Positions 23,183-32,271 of a DNA stretch of 39,711 nucleotides are shown one piece after another. The notes beneath the pieces were generated by a model. It did no database searches. It was not told where the DNA came from and worked only from the letters and a program-made list of their open reading frames with translations. Each line of letters opens with the position of its first letter. Within the stretch, counting starts at the first letter, position 1. Location of the stretch: NCBI GenBank assembly GCA_020160955.1, contig JAIUOX010000039.1, positions 1 through 39,711 on the forward strand, given 5' to 3'. This stretch comes from Pseudomonadota bacterium. Lineage in GTDB: Bacteria; Pseudomonadota; Alphaproteobacteria; Reyranellales; Reyranellaceae. A program made the translations under genes and the position numbers.

Positions 23183-24784
23183 TCATCCGGCGAGCAGCGC
23201 CTCGGCGCGCTCGCGCAGGCGGTTGCGTTGGATCTTCAGGCCGTTGGGCGAGGGCGTGCGCGGGAAGTCGTCGATCGCGAAGACGCGCACCGGCACCTTG
23301 TAGCTGGCCAGGCCCTGGCGGCAGTGGGTGACCACGGCCGCCTCGTCGAGGGTCGCGCCGTCGTGCAGCGTCACGAAGGCGACGGCGCGCACCCCGTCGG
23401 GCCGCGGCACCGCGACCGCCTGGCAACCGTCGATGCCCGCGATGCGCTGGATGTGGGTCTCGATCTCCAGCGGGTTCACGAGGAAGCCCGACAGGCGCAG
23501 CACATCGCCCATGCGGCTGAGGAAGGTGAAGCCGCCGTGGCCGTCGAGCTGGCCGAGATCGCCGGTGCGGACGTAGCCGTCGGGCGTCATCGCCTCGCGC
23601 GTCGCCGCCTCGTTGCCGTAGTAGCCGACCATCAGCGACGGGCCGGCGCATTCCAGCATGCCCGGCTGGCCGGGCTTGAGCAGGGCGCCGGTGTCGGGAT
23701 CGCGCACGCGCACGTGACCGAACGGCGACACCGTCGCGCCGCCGCCGAGCTTGCGCCGGGCGATCGGCGCGTCGAGCGGCTGGCGCGCGTAGAGCGCCTG
23801 GACCTCGCTCATGCCGTACAGGCCGACCAGCCGCAGGCCGCGCGGCTCGGCGCGCTCCGGCAGGTCCTCGAGCGAGGCGTTGAAGGCGGCGAAGCCCGCC
23901 CACTTGATCGACGAGAAGGCTGCGTCGCCCGGCAAGAGGTCGAGCAGGCGCGCGAACATGTCGTCGCTGCCGAACATCGTGGTCGGGCGATGCCGCTCGA
24001 CCAGCCGGGCGATCTCCTCGATGTCGTAGGAATCGACCAGCACCGTCGGCCGGCCGGCGGCCAGCGTCGCCAGCGTCTGGTCGAAGCCGAACACGCCGCA
24101 CAGCGGCAGCACGGCCAGCGAGACGGTGTCGGGCGCGGCGAAGTCGAAGCTGCGCGCGACCTGCTGGACGTGGCTGGCGATCGCGCCCTGGCGGTGCAGC
24201 ACGAACTTGGGCGCGCTGGTCGTGCCCGAGGTCGTGAAGATGTTGCAGGGCGCGCGGGCCGAGGCGTGGTTGACGCCGTGGCGCGGCCGCGACAGCAACC
24301 GCTCGAACGGCACGCGCAGGCGTTCGGCGATCGCCGGCGGCACCGGCTCGGGCGTCTCGCCGATCGTGACGATCGCGCTCAGCCGGTCGAGCGCCTCGGG
24401 CGCGATGCCGGCCAGGATCGACAGGAAGTCGATGCGGCGGAACGCCGGCGCGCAGGCCAGCACCTTGGCGCCCGAGCGATCGACGATGTCGGCGACCTCG
24501 ACGGCGCGGTAGCGCGTGTTGACCGCGACGGCGATGGCGCCCAGCCGGGCGCAGGCGAAGTAGAGGATCGGGTAGGCCGGGATGTTGGGCAGCCACAGCG
24601 CGACGCGGTCGCTCGGCCCGACCCCGAGGTCGGACAGGCCGCGGGCGGCGCGCAGCGCGGCCTCGATCAACGCCGCGAAGCTCAGTGGGCGCCCGTCGTG
24701 GATGAAGGCGACGGCGTCCGGCGAGTCCTCGGCGATGTCGGCCAGCAGGGTCCAGACGTCGGCGGCGGGAAGGTCGGTGGGCAT
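23183..24784 (-). CDS. AMP-dependent acyl-CoA ligase (class I adenylate-forming)
   Basis: 533 residues from the ATG at 24782-24784; a start at 24826 would only add an unconserved extension. Motifs: the phosphate loop TTSGTTSAPK (184-193), with Ser where Gly is normal, LYGMSEVQ, GYVRTGDLGQLDGHGGFTFLSRMGD, LSGFLVNPLEIE and the C-terminal NGLKIQRNRL with the catalytic Lys. It should form acyl-CoA from a carboxylic acid and ATP. The sequence is clearly different from the ligase at 9490-11091, so the two are not recent duplicates. It is divergent from the Bug-HyuAB operon and may activate a product of that pathway; this is inference. Confidence 0.9.
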   Translation of the reverse strand: MPTDLPAADVWTLLADIAEDSPDAVAFIHDGRPLSFAALIEAALRAARGLSDLGVGPSDRVALWLPNIPAYPILYFACARLGAIAVAVNTRYRAVEVADIVDRSGAKVLACAPAFRRIDFLSILAGIAPEALDRLSAIVTIGETPEPVPPAIAERLRVPFERLLSRPRHGVNHASARAPCNIFTTSGTTSAPKFVLHRQGAIASHVQQVARSFDFAAPDTVSLAVLPLCGVFGFDQTLATLAAGRPTVLVDSYDIEEIARLVERHRPTTMFGSDDMFARLLDLLPGDAAFSSIKWAGFAAFNASLEDLPERAEPRGLRLVGLYGMSEVQALYARQPLDAPIARRKLGGGATVSPFGHVRVRDPDTGALLKPGQPGMLECAGPSLMVGYYGNEAATREAMTPDGYVRTGDLGQLDGHGGFTFLSRMGDVLRLSGFLVNPLEIETHIQRIAGIDGCQAVAVPRPDGVRAVAFVTLHDGATLDEAAVVTHCRQGLASYKVPVRVFAIDDFPRTPSPNGLKIQRNRLRERAEALLAG

Positions 24785-24885
24785 GGCGGAGCGAACACTA
24801 GCCCATGCGGGCGGGGGCTCAAGCACTCAAGCTTGACCCGGCATGGCGCTTGCTGGAGCCTTGCCGTGGGGAATGGGAGGTCGTC

Positions 24886-25851
24886 ATGCTGCGTCGTACT
24901 CTGCTCGCCGCGCCACTGGTTCTCGGGGCGACGGCGGCGCGCGCGGACTGGGTGCCGAAGCAGCCGATCAAGATCCTGGTCGGCTACGCGCCCGGCGGAA
25001 CGGCCGACATCGTCGCGCGGCTGGCCGCCGACGGTATCCAGCGCCAGAAGGGCTACACGGTCATCGTCGAGAACAAGACCGGCGCCAGCGGCTTCATTGC
25101 CCTGAAGCAGGTCTCGCAGTCGCCGCCCGACGGCTACACGGTGGGCATCGGCATCATGGGCCAGCTTGCGGTCGGCGCCGTGGTCCCGGGATCGCAGATC
25201 CCGCTCGACCTCGACCGCGACCTCGTGCCGATCTGCAACCTGGTCGGCGTGCCGATGGCGCTGATCGTGCGGGTCGAGGCGCCTTTCAAGACGCTGCCCG
25301 AACTGGTCGCCTACGCGAAGGCCAATCCCGGCAAGGTGAGCTACGCCTCGACCGGGCTCGGCTCGACCAACCAGCTGGCGGCCGAGTTCCTGGCCGCCGA
25401 GGCGGGCGGTCTCAAGCTGATCCACGTGCCGTATCGCGGCGGCGCGCCGGCGATCGCCGACGTCGCCGCGGGCAACGTCGACCTGTTCTTCGGCAACGTG
25501 TCGGAACTGATCGGCATGGCGCGTGCCGGCAAGGTACGGGTGCTGGCGCTGGCGGCGAAGAACCCGAGCGCGCTGGCGCCGGACCTGCCGCTGCTGACGC
25601 GCGAGATCCCGGCGCTCGACATCAACAACTGGTTCGGCGTGGTCGGCCCGGCGGCGCTGCCGGCCGACATCAAGGCGTCGCTGGCCAAGCTGTTCATCGA
25701 CGCGATCGGCGACCCGTCGAACCGCGAGCCGCTCGACAAGCAGGGGCTGGTGGCGCTGGGGCAGGGGCCGGAGAGTTTCGCTGCGTACATCAAGCAGGAC
25801 CGCGAACGCTGGGCGAAGGTCGTCAAGCAGGGCAATATCCGCGCAGAATGA
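24886..25851 (+). CDS. Bug/TctC-type periplasmic solute-binding protein
   Basis: 321 residues from the ATG at 24886 with GGGAGG just upstream. The signal peptide MLRRTLLAAPLVLGATAARA is cleaved near residue 20. The Bug pattern is clear: IKILVGYAPGGTADIVAR at the ligand loop, VIVENKTGASGFIALKQV, and YRGGAPAIADVAAGNVDLFFGN. Bug proteins bind carboxylates or amides for TTT transporters, or act as sensors. No TctA/TctB genes are adjacent; the only ones in the window are at 16211-18407. The stop overlaps the HyuA start (ATGA), so the binding protein is coupled to the hydantoinase genes and probably binds their substrate. Confidence 0.94.
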   Translation: MLRRTLLAAPLVLGATAARADWVPKQPIKILVGYAPGGTADIVARLAADGIQRQKGYTVIVENKTGASGFIALKQVSQSPPDGYTVGIGIMGQLAVGAVVPGSQIPLDLDRDLVPICNLVGVPMALIVRVEAPFKTLPELVAYAKANPGKVSYASTGLGSTNQLAAEFLAAEAGGLKLIHVPYRGGAPAIADVAAGNVDLFFGNVSELIGMARAGKVRVLALAAKNPSALAPDLPLLTREIPALDINNWFGVVGPAALPADIKASLAKLFIDAIGDPSNREPLDKQGLVALGQGPESFAAYIKQDRERWAKVVKQGNIRAE

Positions 25852-27920
25852 CCAGCGCTCCGCTTTCCCTCGGCATCGATATCGGGGGCACCTTCACCGA
25901 CGTCGTCATCCACGATCCGCGCGACGGTCGCGCCGTCATCTGGAAGGAAAGCACGACCCCCGACGACCCGGCGCGCGGCGCCATGGAAGGTACCCGCCGC
26001 GTGCTGGCCAAGGCCGGGGCGACGCCCGCGCAGGTCGGCCGTGTCGTGCATGCCACGACGCTGTTCACCAACGCGCTGATCGAGCGCAAGGGCGCGAAGA
26101 CCGGCCTGCTGACCACCGCCGGCTTTCGCGACGTGCTCGAGATCGGGCGCGAGCGCAAGTACGAGCTGTACGACCTGTTCATCGAGATGCCGGCGCCGCT
26201 GGTGGCGCGGCCGTGGCGGCGCGAGGCGCGTGAACGCCTCGCACCCGACGGCACGGTCGAGATCGCGCTCGACGTCGAGGCGGCGCTGGCCGAGGTCGCC
26301 GACCTCGTCGCCCAGGGGGTCGAGAGCCTCGCCGTCTGCTTCCTGCACGCCTATGCCAACCCGGCGCACGAACGCGCGCTGGGCGCGGCGATCGCCGAAC
26401 GCTTTCCCACGCTGTCGGTCTCGCTGTCGTCCGACATCGCGCCGGAGATCCGCGAGTACCAGCGCGCCAGCACGACCGTCACCAACGCCTACGTCCGGCC
26501 ATTGGCCGAGATCTACCTCGAACGGCTCGAGCGCGCGCTGCGCGACGACGGCATCCCCGGCGGCCTGTTCCTGATGCTGTCGAACGGCGGCCTGACCCAT
26601 GTCAGCGAGGCCAAGCGCGCGCCGGTGCAGTTGCTCGAGAGCGGGCCCGCCGCCGGCGCGCTGGCCGGCGCGTGGTTCGGCCGCAATGCCGGGCTGGAGC
26701 GGGTCCTCGCCTTCGACATGGGCGGCACCACGGCGAAGCTGGCGCTGGTCGACGATGGCGAACCGCTGGTCGCCTACGGCTTCGAGGCGGCGCGCGAGAA
26801 GCGCTTCCTGCGCGGCTCGGGCCTGCCGATCCAGATCGCCACGGTGGAGCTGATCGAGATCGGCGCGGGCGGCGGCTCGATCGCCCGCAAGTCCGACCTC
26901 GGCACGCTGAACGTCGGGCCGGAGAGCAGCGGCGCCCAGCCCGGCCCGGCCTGCTACGGCCGCGGTGGCACCGAGCCGACCGTGACCGATGCCGACCTGA
27001 CGCTCGGCTACCTCAATGCCGACTTCTTCCTGGGCGGCGCCATGAAGATCGACCGCGCCGCGACCGACGCGGCCTTCGCGCGCCTCGCCGGCGCGCTGTC
27101 GGTGGCGCCCGAGCGCGCCGCCTTCGGCGTGCACGACGTGGTCAACGAGAACATGGCCGGCGCGGCGCGCGTCGCCATCGCCGAGCGCGGCCGCATCCCG
27201 GCCGAGTACGCGCTGCTGGCGACCGGTGGCGCGGGCCCGGTCCATGCCTGGCACGTCGCGCGCAAGCTGGGCGTCGGCCGGGTCGTCTGCCCGCCCGGCG
27301 CCGGGGCCGGCTCGACCATCGGCATGCTGATGGCGCCGGCGCGCGTCGACCGCGTCGCGAGCTTCACGACGGCGCTGGCCGGCGCGGACTTCGCGGCGGC
27401 AGGACGGGTCTTCGCCGAGCTCGAGCACGACGCGGCCGAGGTGCTGCGGCTGACCGGTGCCGACATCGCCCATCGCTCTCTGCGGCGGCTGGCCGACATG
27501 CGCTACATCGGCCAGGGCAGCGAGATCACCGTGACCCTGCCGGAGCGGCTGGACGAGGCGGGGGTGAGGACGGCCTTCGAGGCCGCCTACAAGGTCCTGT
27601 TCGGCCGCACGCCGCCGGGGGCGGCGATCCAGTTCGTGGCGCTGCGCCTGTCGGCGCTGGCGCCGATGCCCGGCACCGGCGGCACGCTCGAGCTGCCGCG
27701 CCATCCCGCCGCCTCGGCGCTCAAGGGCACGCGGCCGGTGTTCTTCCCCGACAGCGGCAAGACGCTGCCGACAAAGGTGTGGGACCGCTACGCGCTGCAG
27801 CCCGGCGTCGACATCGAGGGACCCGCCGTGTTCGAGGAAGACGAGAGCACCTTCATCGTCGGGCCCGGCGCGCGGGCGCGGCTGCTGGCCGACGGCTCGA
27901 TCCTGGCGGAGGTGGCGTGA
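25848..27920 (+). CDS. Hydantoinase/oxoprolinase family protein, subunit A (HyuA-like)
   Basis: 690 residues. It carries the sugar-kinase/hsp70-type ATPase fold: LGIDIGGTFTDVV at residues 8-20, HATTLFTNALIERKGAKTGLLTT, the central LLSNGGLT and SGPAAGALAGAWFG, then FDMGGTTAKLALV, and IGAGGGSIA. In N-methylhydantoinase, 5-oxoprolinase and acetone carboxylase this subunit uses ATP to activate the ring amide or carbonyl, and works with the B subunit. The ATG at 25848 overlaps the Bug stop by four bases and the gene ends one base into the B subunit ATG. Substrate cannot be assigned; a cyclic imide, hydantoin, lactam or ketone is possible. Confidence 0.93.
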   Translation: MTSAPLSLGIDIGGTFTDVVIHDPRDGRAVIWKESTTPDDPARGAMEGTRRVLAKAGATPAQVGRVVHATTLFTNALIERKGAKTGLLTTAGFRDVLEIGRERKYELYDLFIEMPAPLVARPWRREARERLAPDGTVEIALDVEAALAEVADLVAQGVESLAVCFLHAYANPAHERALGAAIAERFPTLSVSLSSDIAPEIREYQRASTTVTNAYVRPLAEIYLERLERALRDDGIPGGLFLMLSNGGLTHVSEAKRAPVQLLESGPAAGALAGAWFGRNAGLERVLAFDMGGTTAKLALVDDGEPLVAYGFEAAREKRFLRGSGLPIQIATVELIEIGAGGGSIARKSDLGTLNVGPESSGAQPGPACYGRGGTEPTVTDADLTLGYLNADFFLGGAMKIDRAATDAAFARLAGALSVAPERAAFGVHDVVNENMAGAARVAIAERGRIPAEYALLATGGAGPVHAWHVARKLGVGRVVCPPGAGAGSTIGMLMAPARVDRVASFTTALAGADFAAAGRVFAELEHDAAEVLRLTGADIAHRSLRRLADMRYIGQGSEITVTLPERLDEAGVRTAFEAAYKVLFGRTPPGAAIQFVALRLSALAPMPGTGGTLELPRHPAASALKGTRPVFFPDSGKTLPTKVWDRYALQPGVDIEGPAVFEEDESTFIVGPGARARLLADGSILAEVA

Positions 27921-29554
27921 TGGCCCGCACGTTCGACCCGATCGAGCTGGAACTGTTGTGGCGGCGGCTGATTTCCATGGTCGACGAGGCCGCGGCCGCC
28001 ATGGTGCGCACCAGTTTCTCGACGCTGGTGCGCGAGAGCTACGACTTCTCCTGCGTCATCACCGACGCCACCGGCCAGTCGCTGGTGCAGGCCTCGGAGA
28101 GCATCCCGAGCTTCATCGGCACGCTGCCCGAGACGGTGAAGCACTTCCTGCGCTTCTTCCCGCCGGACCAGCTGGCGCCGGGCGACGTGCTGATCACCAA
28201 CGACATCTGGCTGGGCACCGGGCACCTGCCCGACGTCACGCTGGCCAAGCCGATCTTCCGCGACGGCAAGCTGGTGGCGTTCAGCGCCACGACGGCGCAC
28301 GCGCCCGACATCGGCGGCAAGATCCGCAGTCCCGAGCCGCGCGAGGTCTTCGAGGAGGGGCTGCAGATCCCGCCGATGAAGATGATCGCCGCCGGCAAGA
28401 CCGACGAGACGCTGGTCACCATCATCCGCAAGAACGTGCGCACGCCGGACCAGACGATGGGCGACCTGTGGGCGCAGGTCGTGGCACTCGACCTGATGGA
28501 AGACCGGCTGCGGGTGCTGATGGAAAGCTACGGGCTGGCCGACCTCGCCGACCTCGCGGCCGAGATCCAGGGCCGCTGCGAAACGGCGATGCGGGCGGCG
28601 ATCCGCGCGTTGCCCGACGGCACCTACCGCAGCGAGCTCAAGACCGACGGCCTGCTCGACACGCCGATCACGCTCAGGCTGGCGCTGACCATCAGGGGCG
28701 ACGAGATCGCGATGGATTTCGCCGGCACCGACCGCCAGGTCGACCGGGCGATCAACTGCGCGCTCTGCTACACCAACGCGATGGCGATGTACGGGGTCAA
28801 GGTCTGCACCAGCCCCAACCTGCCGAACAACGAGGGCGCGTGGCGGCCGATCACGCTCAGCGCGCCGGCCGGCTGCATCGTCAACCCGCAGTTCCCGGCG
28901 TCGGGCGGCTCGCGCATGCTGATCGGCCACTACATCCCGATGCTGGTGTTCGGCTGCCTCGGCCAGATCGTGCCGGAGCGCGTGATGGCGGCCTGCGGCT
29001 CGCCGATGTGGGGCATGAACCAGTCCGGCGTGCGCGACGATGGCAAGGGCGGCGGCAGGCCCTACGCCAACATGTTCTTCTACAACGGCGGCATGGGCGC
29101 CAACACGCGCGGCGACGGCGTCACCTGCCTCAGCTGGCCGTCGAACGTGTCGTCGACCTCGATCGAGATCAGCGAGCACATCGCGCCGCTGCGTTTCCAC
29201 CACAAGAAGCTGCGGGCCGACTCGGGCGGTCCCGGCCGCCACCGCGGCGGGCTGGGCCAGGAGATCCTGATCGAGAGCCGCAGCGAGACGCCGATCGCGG
29301 TGTCCTTCCTCGCCGAGCGCACGATCTTCCCGGCCTTCGGCATCGAGGGCGGACGGGACGGCGCGCCGGGCGAACTGCTGATCAATGGCAGCAAAAGCGA
29401 TCCCAAGAAGCAGTACGTGTTGAACACCGGCGACACCGTCTCGCTGGGCACGCCGGGCGGCGGCGGCCATGGCGACCCGGCGCAGCGCGACCGCGCGGCA
29501 CTCGAGCGCGACGTCGCGGCCGGCTACGTGACCGACGGCAAGCCCTATTCATGA
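27920..29554 (+). CDS. Hydantoinase/oxoprolinase family protein, subunit B (HyuB-like)
   Basis: 544 residues, full length. Typical segments are FDPIELELLWRRLISMVDEAAAAMVRTSFSTLVRE at the N-terminus, LITNDIWLGTGHLPD, MDFAGTDRQVDRAINC, GGSRMLIGHY and the glycine-rich end TPGGGGHGDP. HyuB is the catalytic partner of HyuA in ATP-dependent ring-opening hydrolysis or carboxylation. The ATG shares a base with the HyuA stop (TGATG), and the stop overlaps the MFS transporter start (ATGA), so four genes from 24886 to 31116 are translated in series. Confidence 0.94.
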   Translation: MARTFDPIELELLWRRLISMVDEAAAAMVRTSFSTLVRESYDFSCVITDATGQSLVQASESIPSFIGTLPETVKHFLRFFPPDQLAPGDVLITNDIWLGTGHLPDVTLAKPIFRDGKLVAFSATTAHAPDIGGKIRSPEPREVFEEGLQIPPMKMIAAGKTDETLVTIIRKNVRTPDQTMGDLWAQVVALDLMEDRLRVLMESYGLADLADLAAEIQGRCETAMRAAIRALPDGTYRSELKTDGLLDTPITLRLALTIRGDEIAMDFAGTDRQVDRAINCALCYTNAMAMYGVKVCTSPNLPNNEGAWRPITLSAPAGCIVNPQFPASGGSRMLIGHYIPMLVFGCLGQIVPERVMAACGSPMWGMNQSGVRDDGKGGGRPYANMFFYNGGMGANTRGDGVTCLSWPSNVSSTSIEISEHIAPLRFHHKKLRADSGGPGRHRGGLGQEILIESRSETPIAVSFLAERTIFPAFGIEGGRDGAPGELLINGSKSDPKKQYVLNTGDTVSLGTPGGGGHGDPAQRDRAALERDVAAGYVTDGKPYS

Positions 29555-31116
29555 GCGGTACGAAAATGAAGGTCAGTGACGGGCCGCATGTCGGCTTCGC
29601 CCCCCTGGTGGCGCTCGTGTTCGCGTCGCTGCCGATGTACGTCGACCCGGCCGTCCACAACGTCGCGGTGGTGCTCGCCGGCGACGCGCTGGCGATGACC
29701 GGCGCCCAGCGGGCGATGGCCGCCAGCATGGCGACGCTGTGCATCGCCGCCTCGATCCTGGCGACCGGCAGCCTCGGCGACCGGCTCGGCCGCAAGAAGA
29801 TCATGATGGCCGGTCTCGTCGTCGCGATGGCGGGCGGCGCGGTCACCGCGAGCGCGGCGTCGCCGCTGATGTTCGACCTCGGCCGCGCCCTGTCCGGCGT
29901 CGGCTTCGCGGCGTCGTTCGGCCTGTCGTTCGCGCTGCTGAAGGCGATCGCGCCGTCGCCGCCGGACCTCGCGAAGACGGTGGCGCGCTGGCTCGCCCTG
30001 CAGACGGTGGGCATCGTCCTGATGGCGGTGGTCGGCGGCTACCTCGCCAACATGAGCTGGCGGGTCGCCTACCTGCTGGGGCCGGCCCTCTGCATCGTGG
30101 CGCTGCTGCTCTGCCTGCGGTCGGTGCCGGAGGCGCGCGAGGAGACGTCGGGCCGGATGGACTTCATCGGCCTGCTGCTGGTCGCGGCGGGACTGGTCTG
30201 CACGCTCTACGGGGTGAGCAACGCCGCCTCCGCCGGCTGGGGCAGCGTGCGCGTGCTCGTGCCGCTGGTCTCCGGCGTGGTGCTGCTCGCCGCCTTCGCC
30301 TTGTGGGAGTGGCGCATCGCCAACCCGGCCTTCCCGATCCGCTCCTTCACCGATCACGAGCTGATGGTCGGCGCGCTGGCCGGCGTCGGCTTCGACATGG
30401 CCGGGTCGTCGATCTCGCTGCAGCTGTCGCAGCTCTGGCAGTACGTCTACCGCTTCAGCCCGTTCCAGGTGAGCCTCGGCCTGCTGCCGTTCGTGCTCGC
30501 CTGCATCGTCGCTGCCGGCTGGGCCGGCCAGCTGGTCGCGCGCGGCGTGTCGCTGCGCCTGCTCGTGCCGGGCGGTCTCGCCGCGATGGCGGCGGCCATG
30601 GCGGCAGTCGCCTTCTCCGGGCCGGCGACCCCCTATGGCTGGTTCGTCCTGCCGCTGCTCGCGGCGGGCACCGGTCTCATGATGACCCAGGCGCCGACCG
30701 CCCACCTGTTCGTCGCCAAGGCGCCGCCGGCACTGGTCGGCGCGATGGGCTCGTCGCGCACCGCGTTCGGCCAGTTCGGGTTCGCGCTGGGGTTCGCGCT
30801 GAGTTCCTCGGTCCTCTACGGCATGTTCACGCCGCTGCTGCACAGCGGCCTCGCGCGCGACGGCGCCGCGCCGGTCGAGAAGCTCGAGGCCATGAGCATC
30901 CTCCAGCAGTACGTGCGCACCGGCAACGCGGCGACGTTCGACCCGCAGGTCGTGTTCGACGTGCTGGCCACCGGCACCACGGCCTACCTGGCGGCCTTCC
31001 AGGTCAGCCTGCTGGTCATGGCCGGCATCATCGCCGCGCTGGCGCTGGCCTGCTGGATCCTGCTGACCTGGCTCCCCGGGCGTCCGAGCGCGAACAAAGC
31101 GACCCGTGCGGATTGA
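29551..31116 (+). CDS. MFS transporter (DHA2/14-helix type)
   Basis: 521 residues with about 14 hydrophobic segments. Motif A of the major facilitator superfamily is GSLGDRLGRKKIMMAG after the second helix; the long central loop and LGRALSGVGF also fit the EmrB/QacA-like DHA2 group. Such proteins usually export compounds using the proton gradient. Being fused by ATGA overlap to HyuB, it may export a product or import the ring compound. It is followed by 53 bases with a short GGCCG/CGGCC hairpin (31120-31133) before the ABC operon. Confidence 0.9.
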   Translation: MSGTKMKVSDGPHVGFAPLVALVFASLPMYVDPAVHNVAVVLAGDALAMTGAQRAMAASMATLCIAASILATGSLGDRLGRKKIMMAGLVVAMAGGAVTASAASPLMFDLGRALSGVGFAASFGLSFALLKAIAPSPPDLAKTVARWLALQTVGIVLMAVVGGYLANMSWRVAYLLGPALCIVALLLCLRSVPEAREETSGRMDFIGLLLVAAGLVCTLYGVSNAASAGWGSVRVLVPLVSGVVLLAAFALWEWRIANPAFPIRSFTDHELMVGALAGVGFDMAGSSISLQLSQLWQYVYRFSPFQVSLGLLPFVLACIVAAGWAGQLVARGVSLRLLVPGGLAAMAAAMAAVAFSGPATPYGWFVLPLLAAGTGLMMTQAPTAHLFVAKAPPALVGAMGSSRTAFGQFGFALGFALSSSVLYGMFTPLLHSGLARDGAAPVEKLEAMSILQQYVRTGNAATFDPQVVFDVLATGTTAYLAAFQVSLLVMAGIIAALALACWILLTWLPGRPSANKATRAD

Positions 31117-31119
31117 ACT

Positions 31120-31161
31120 GGCCGGAAGCGGCCGGTACGCTTCCCGGCAATAAAGACCGGG
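31120..31161 (+). other. Two short hairpins in the leader of the ABC operon
   Basis: GGCCG (31120-31124) pairs with CGGCC (31129-31133), four bases after the MFS stop; CCCGG (31143-31147) pairs with CCGGG (31157-31161), whose last bases overlap the GGGAGGA ribosome site of the binding-protein gene. They may weaken read-through or translation. There is no T run, so this is not a classical terminator. Confidence 0.3.
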
Positions 31162-31169
31162 AGGAAAAG

Positions 31170-32264
31170 ATGAGGTTGCTTTCGGCCGCCGCCACGGCGG
31201 CATCCGCGCTCGTCCTGTGTTCCGCGTCCCTGATGGCTCCAGCGCCGGCCCACGCCCAGGCCAAGCTGTGCGACAAGCCCCGCGAGATGGACGGCTTCAA
31301 GACCTGCGCCGACGTCGACAAGGCGAAGGCGGAAGGCGCCTTCGTCCTCTACTCGACCGATCCCGAGGCCGGGCAGGTCAAGCTGCTGGCCGCCTTCAAC
31401 AAGATGTTCCCCGAGATCAAGACCAGCTACGTCCGCCTGCAGGCCGGCGCGCTCTACGCCAAGATCCTGTCGGAGCGGCAGGCCAAGTCCTACCTGGTCG
31501 ACGTCGTGCAGCTCTCCGACATGGGCATGATCCTCGACTTCCAGCGGCGCGGCGGCTTCCGCCAGTACGTCTCGCCGCAGATGGCCGCCTTCAAGCCGGA
31601 GTACAAGAGCAAGCCCGAGGGCTACTGGACCTGGGGCTCCATCATCATGGGCGGCATCGCCTACAACCCCAACAACGTCTCCGCCGCCGAGGCGCCCAAG
31701 AAGTGGGAGGACCTGCTCGACCCGAAGTGGAAGGACGCCATCAACGTCAAGGTGTCCAACTCGGGCCTGCAGCACGGCGTCTGGTACATGCTGAAGCCGA
31801 TCCTCGGCGACGACTACTTCAAGAAGTTCGCCGAGCAGAAGCCGCGCGCCTTCGATTCCTACGTCCAGCAGTACGGCCGGCTGGTCGACGGCCAGGACAA
31901 GATCATCATGGGCGCCCAGTACTCGGGCTACATCGAGTTCAAGGCCAAGGGCGCGCCGCTCGCCTTCGTGTTCCCCGAGACCGGCGTGCCGGCGGTGCCC
32001 GAGACCTACGGCATCGTCTCGGACGGCCCGCACCCCAACGCCGCCGAGCTGTTCATGGACTGGTTCCTCGCCCCGGTCGGGCAGAAGGCGCTGGCCGACG
32101 CGCTGCTGCTCCACTCGCCGCGCGACGACGTGCCGGCGCCGGGCGTCGGCAGCGTGCCGCTCAAGGACATGAAGCTCTTGTTCCCGGCCGACTGGAACGC
32201 CTTCGAGAAGGATCGCGTCGAGTTCGCCAAGTCGTGGGACCGAATCGTCGGCGCGCGGCGCTGA
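31170..32264 (+). CDS. ABC transporter periplasmic binding protein (family 1, FbpA/PotD-like)
   Basis: 364 residues from an ATG preceded by GGGAGGAAAAG. The signal peptide MRLLSAAATAASALVLCSASLMAPAPAHA is cleaved near residue 29. The mature protein shows the two-lobed binding-protein pattern: AFVLYSTDPEAGQVKLLAAFNKMFP, then YAKILSERQAKSYLVDVVQLSD, GGIAYNPNNVSAAEAPKKWEDLLDPKWK and FVFPETGVPAVPETYGI. The layout resembles binding proteins of iron, thiamine-type or phosphonate-type ABC importers with a fused permease. I do not see the paired C-terminal tyrosines of ferric-binding FbpA, so an organic ligand is more likely. The permease begins seven bases downstream. Confidence 0.92.
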   Translation: MRLLSAAATAASALVLCSASLMAPAPAHAQAKLCDKPREMDGFKTCADVDKAKAEGAFVLYSTDPEAGQVKLLAAFNKMFPEIKTSYVRLQAGALYAKILSERQAKSYLVDVVQLSDMGMILDFQRRGGFRQYVSPQMAAFKPEYKSKPEGYWTWGSIIMGGIAYNPNNVSAAEAPKKWEDLLDPKWKDAINVKVSNSGLQHGVWYMLKPILGDDYFKKFAEQKPRAFDSYVQQYGRLVDGQDKIIMGAQYSGYIEFKAKGAPLAFVFPETGVPAVPETYGIVSDGPHPNAAELFMDWFLAPVGQKALADALLLHSPRDDVPAPGVGSVPLKDMKLLFPADWNAFEKDRVEFAKSWDRIVGARR

Positions 32265-32271
32265 GCCGGCC

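Noticed and set aside
24833..24861. Promoter before the Bug gene (TTGACC at 24833-24838)
   Set aside because: The -35 is good but no -10-like hexamer follows at 16-18 bases.
24843..25847. In-frame extension making HyuA 1025 residues
   Set aside because: It is an alternate-frame reading through the whole Bug gene and is rich in Arg/Ala/Gly; HyuA homology begins at 25848.
26672..27919. Extension of the HyuB frame upstream (960 residues)
   Set aside because: A shadow of HyuA in another frame; the HyuB N-terminus starts at 27920 with an overlapping ATG.
31120..31133. Terminator between the MFS gene and the ABC operon
   Set aside because: Only a 5-pair hairpin with no T run; recorded as a weak structure rather than a terminator.
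29739..31169. Extension of the ABC binding-protein frame upstream
   Set aside because: It reads through the MFS gene out of frame; the signal peptide at 31170 marks the true start.
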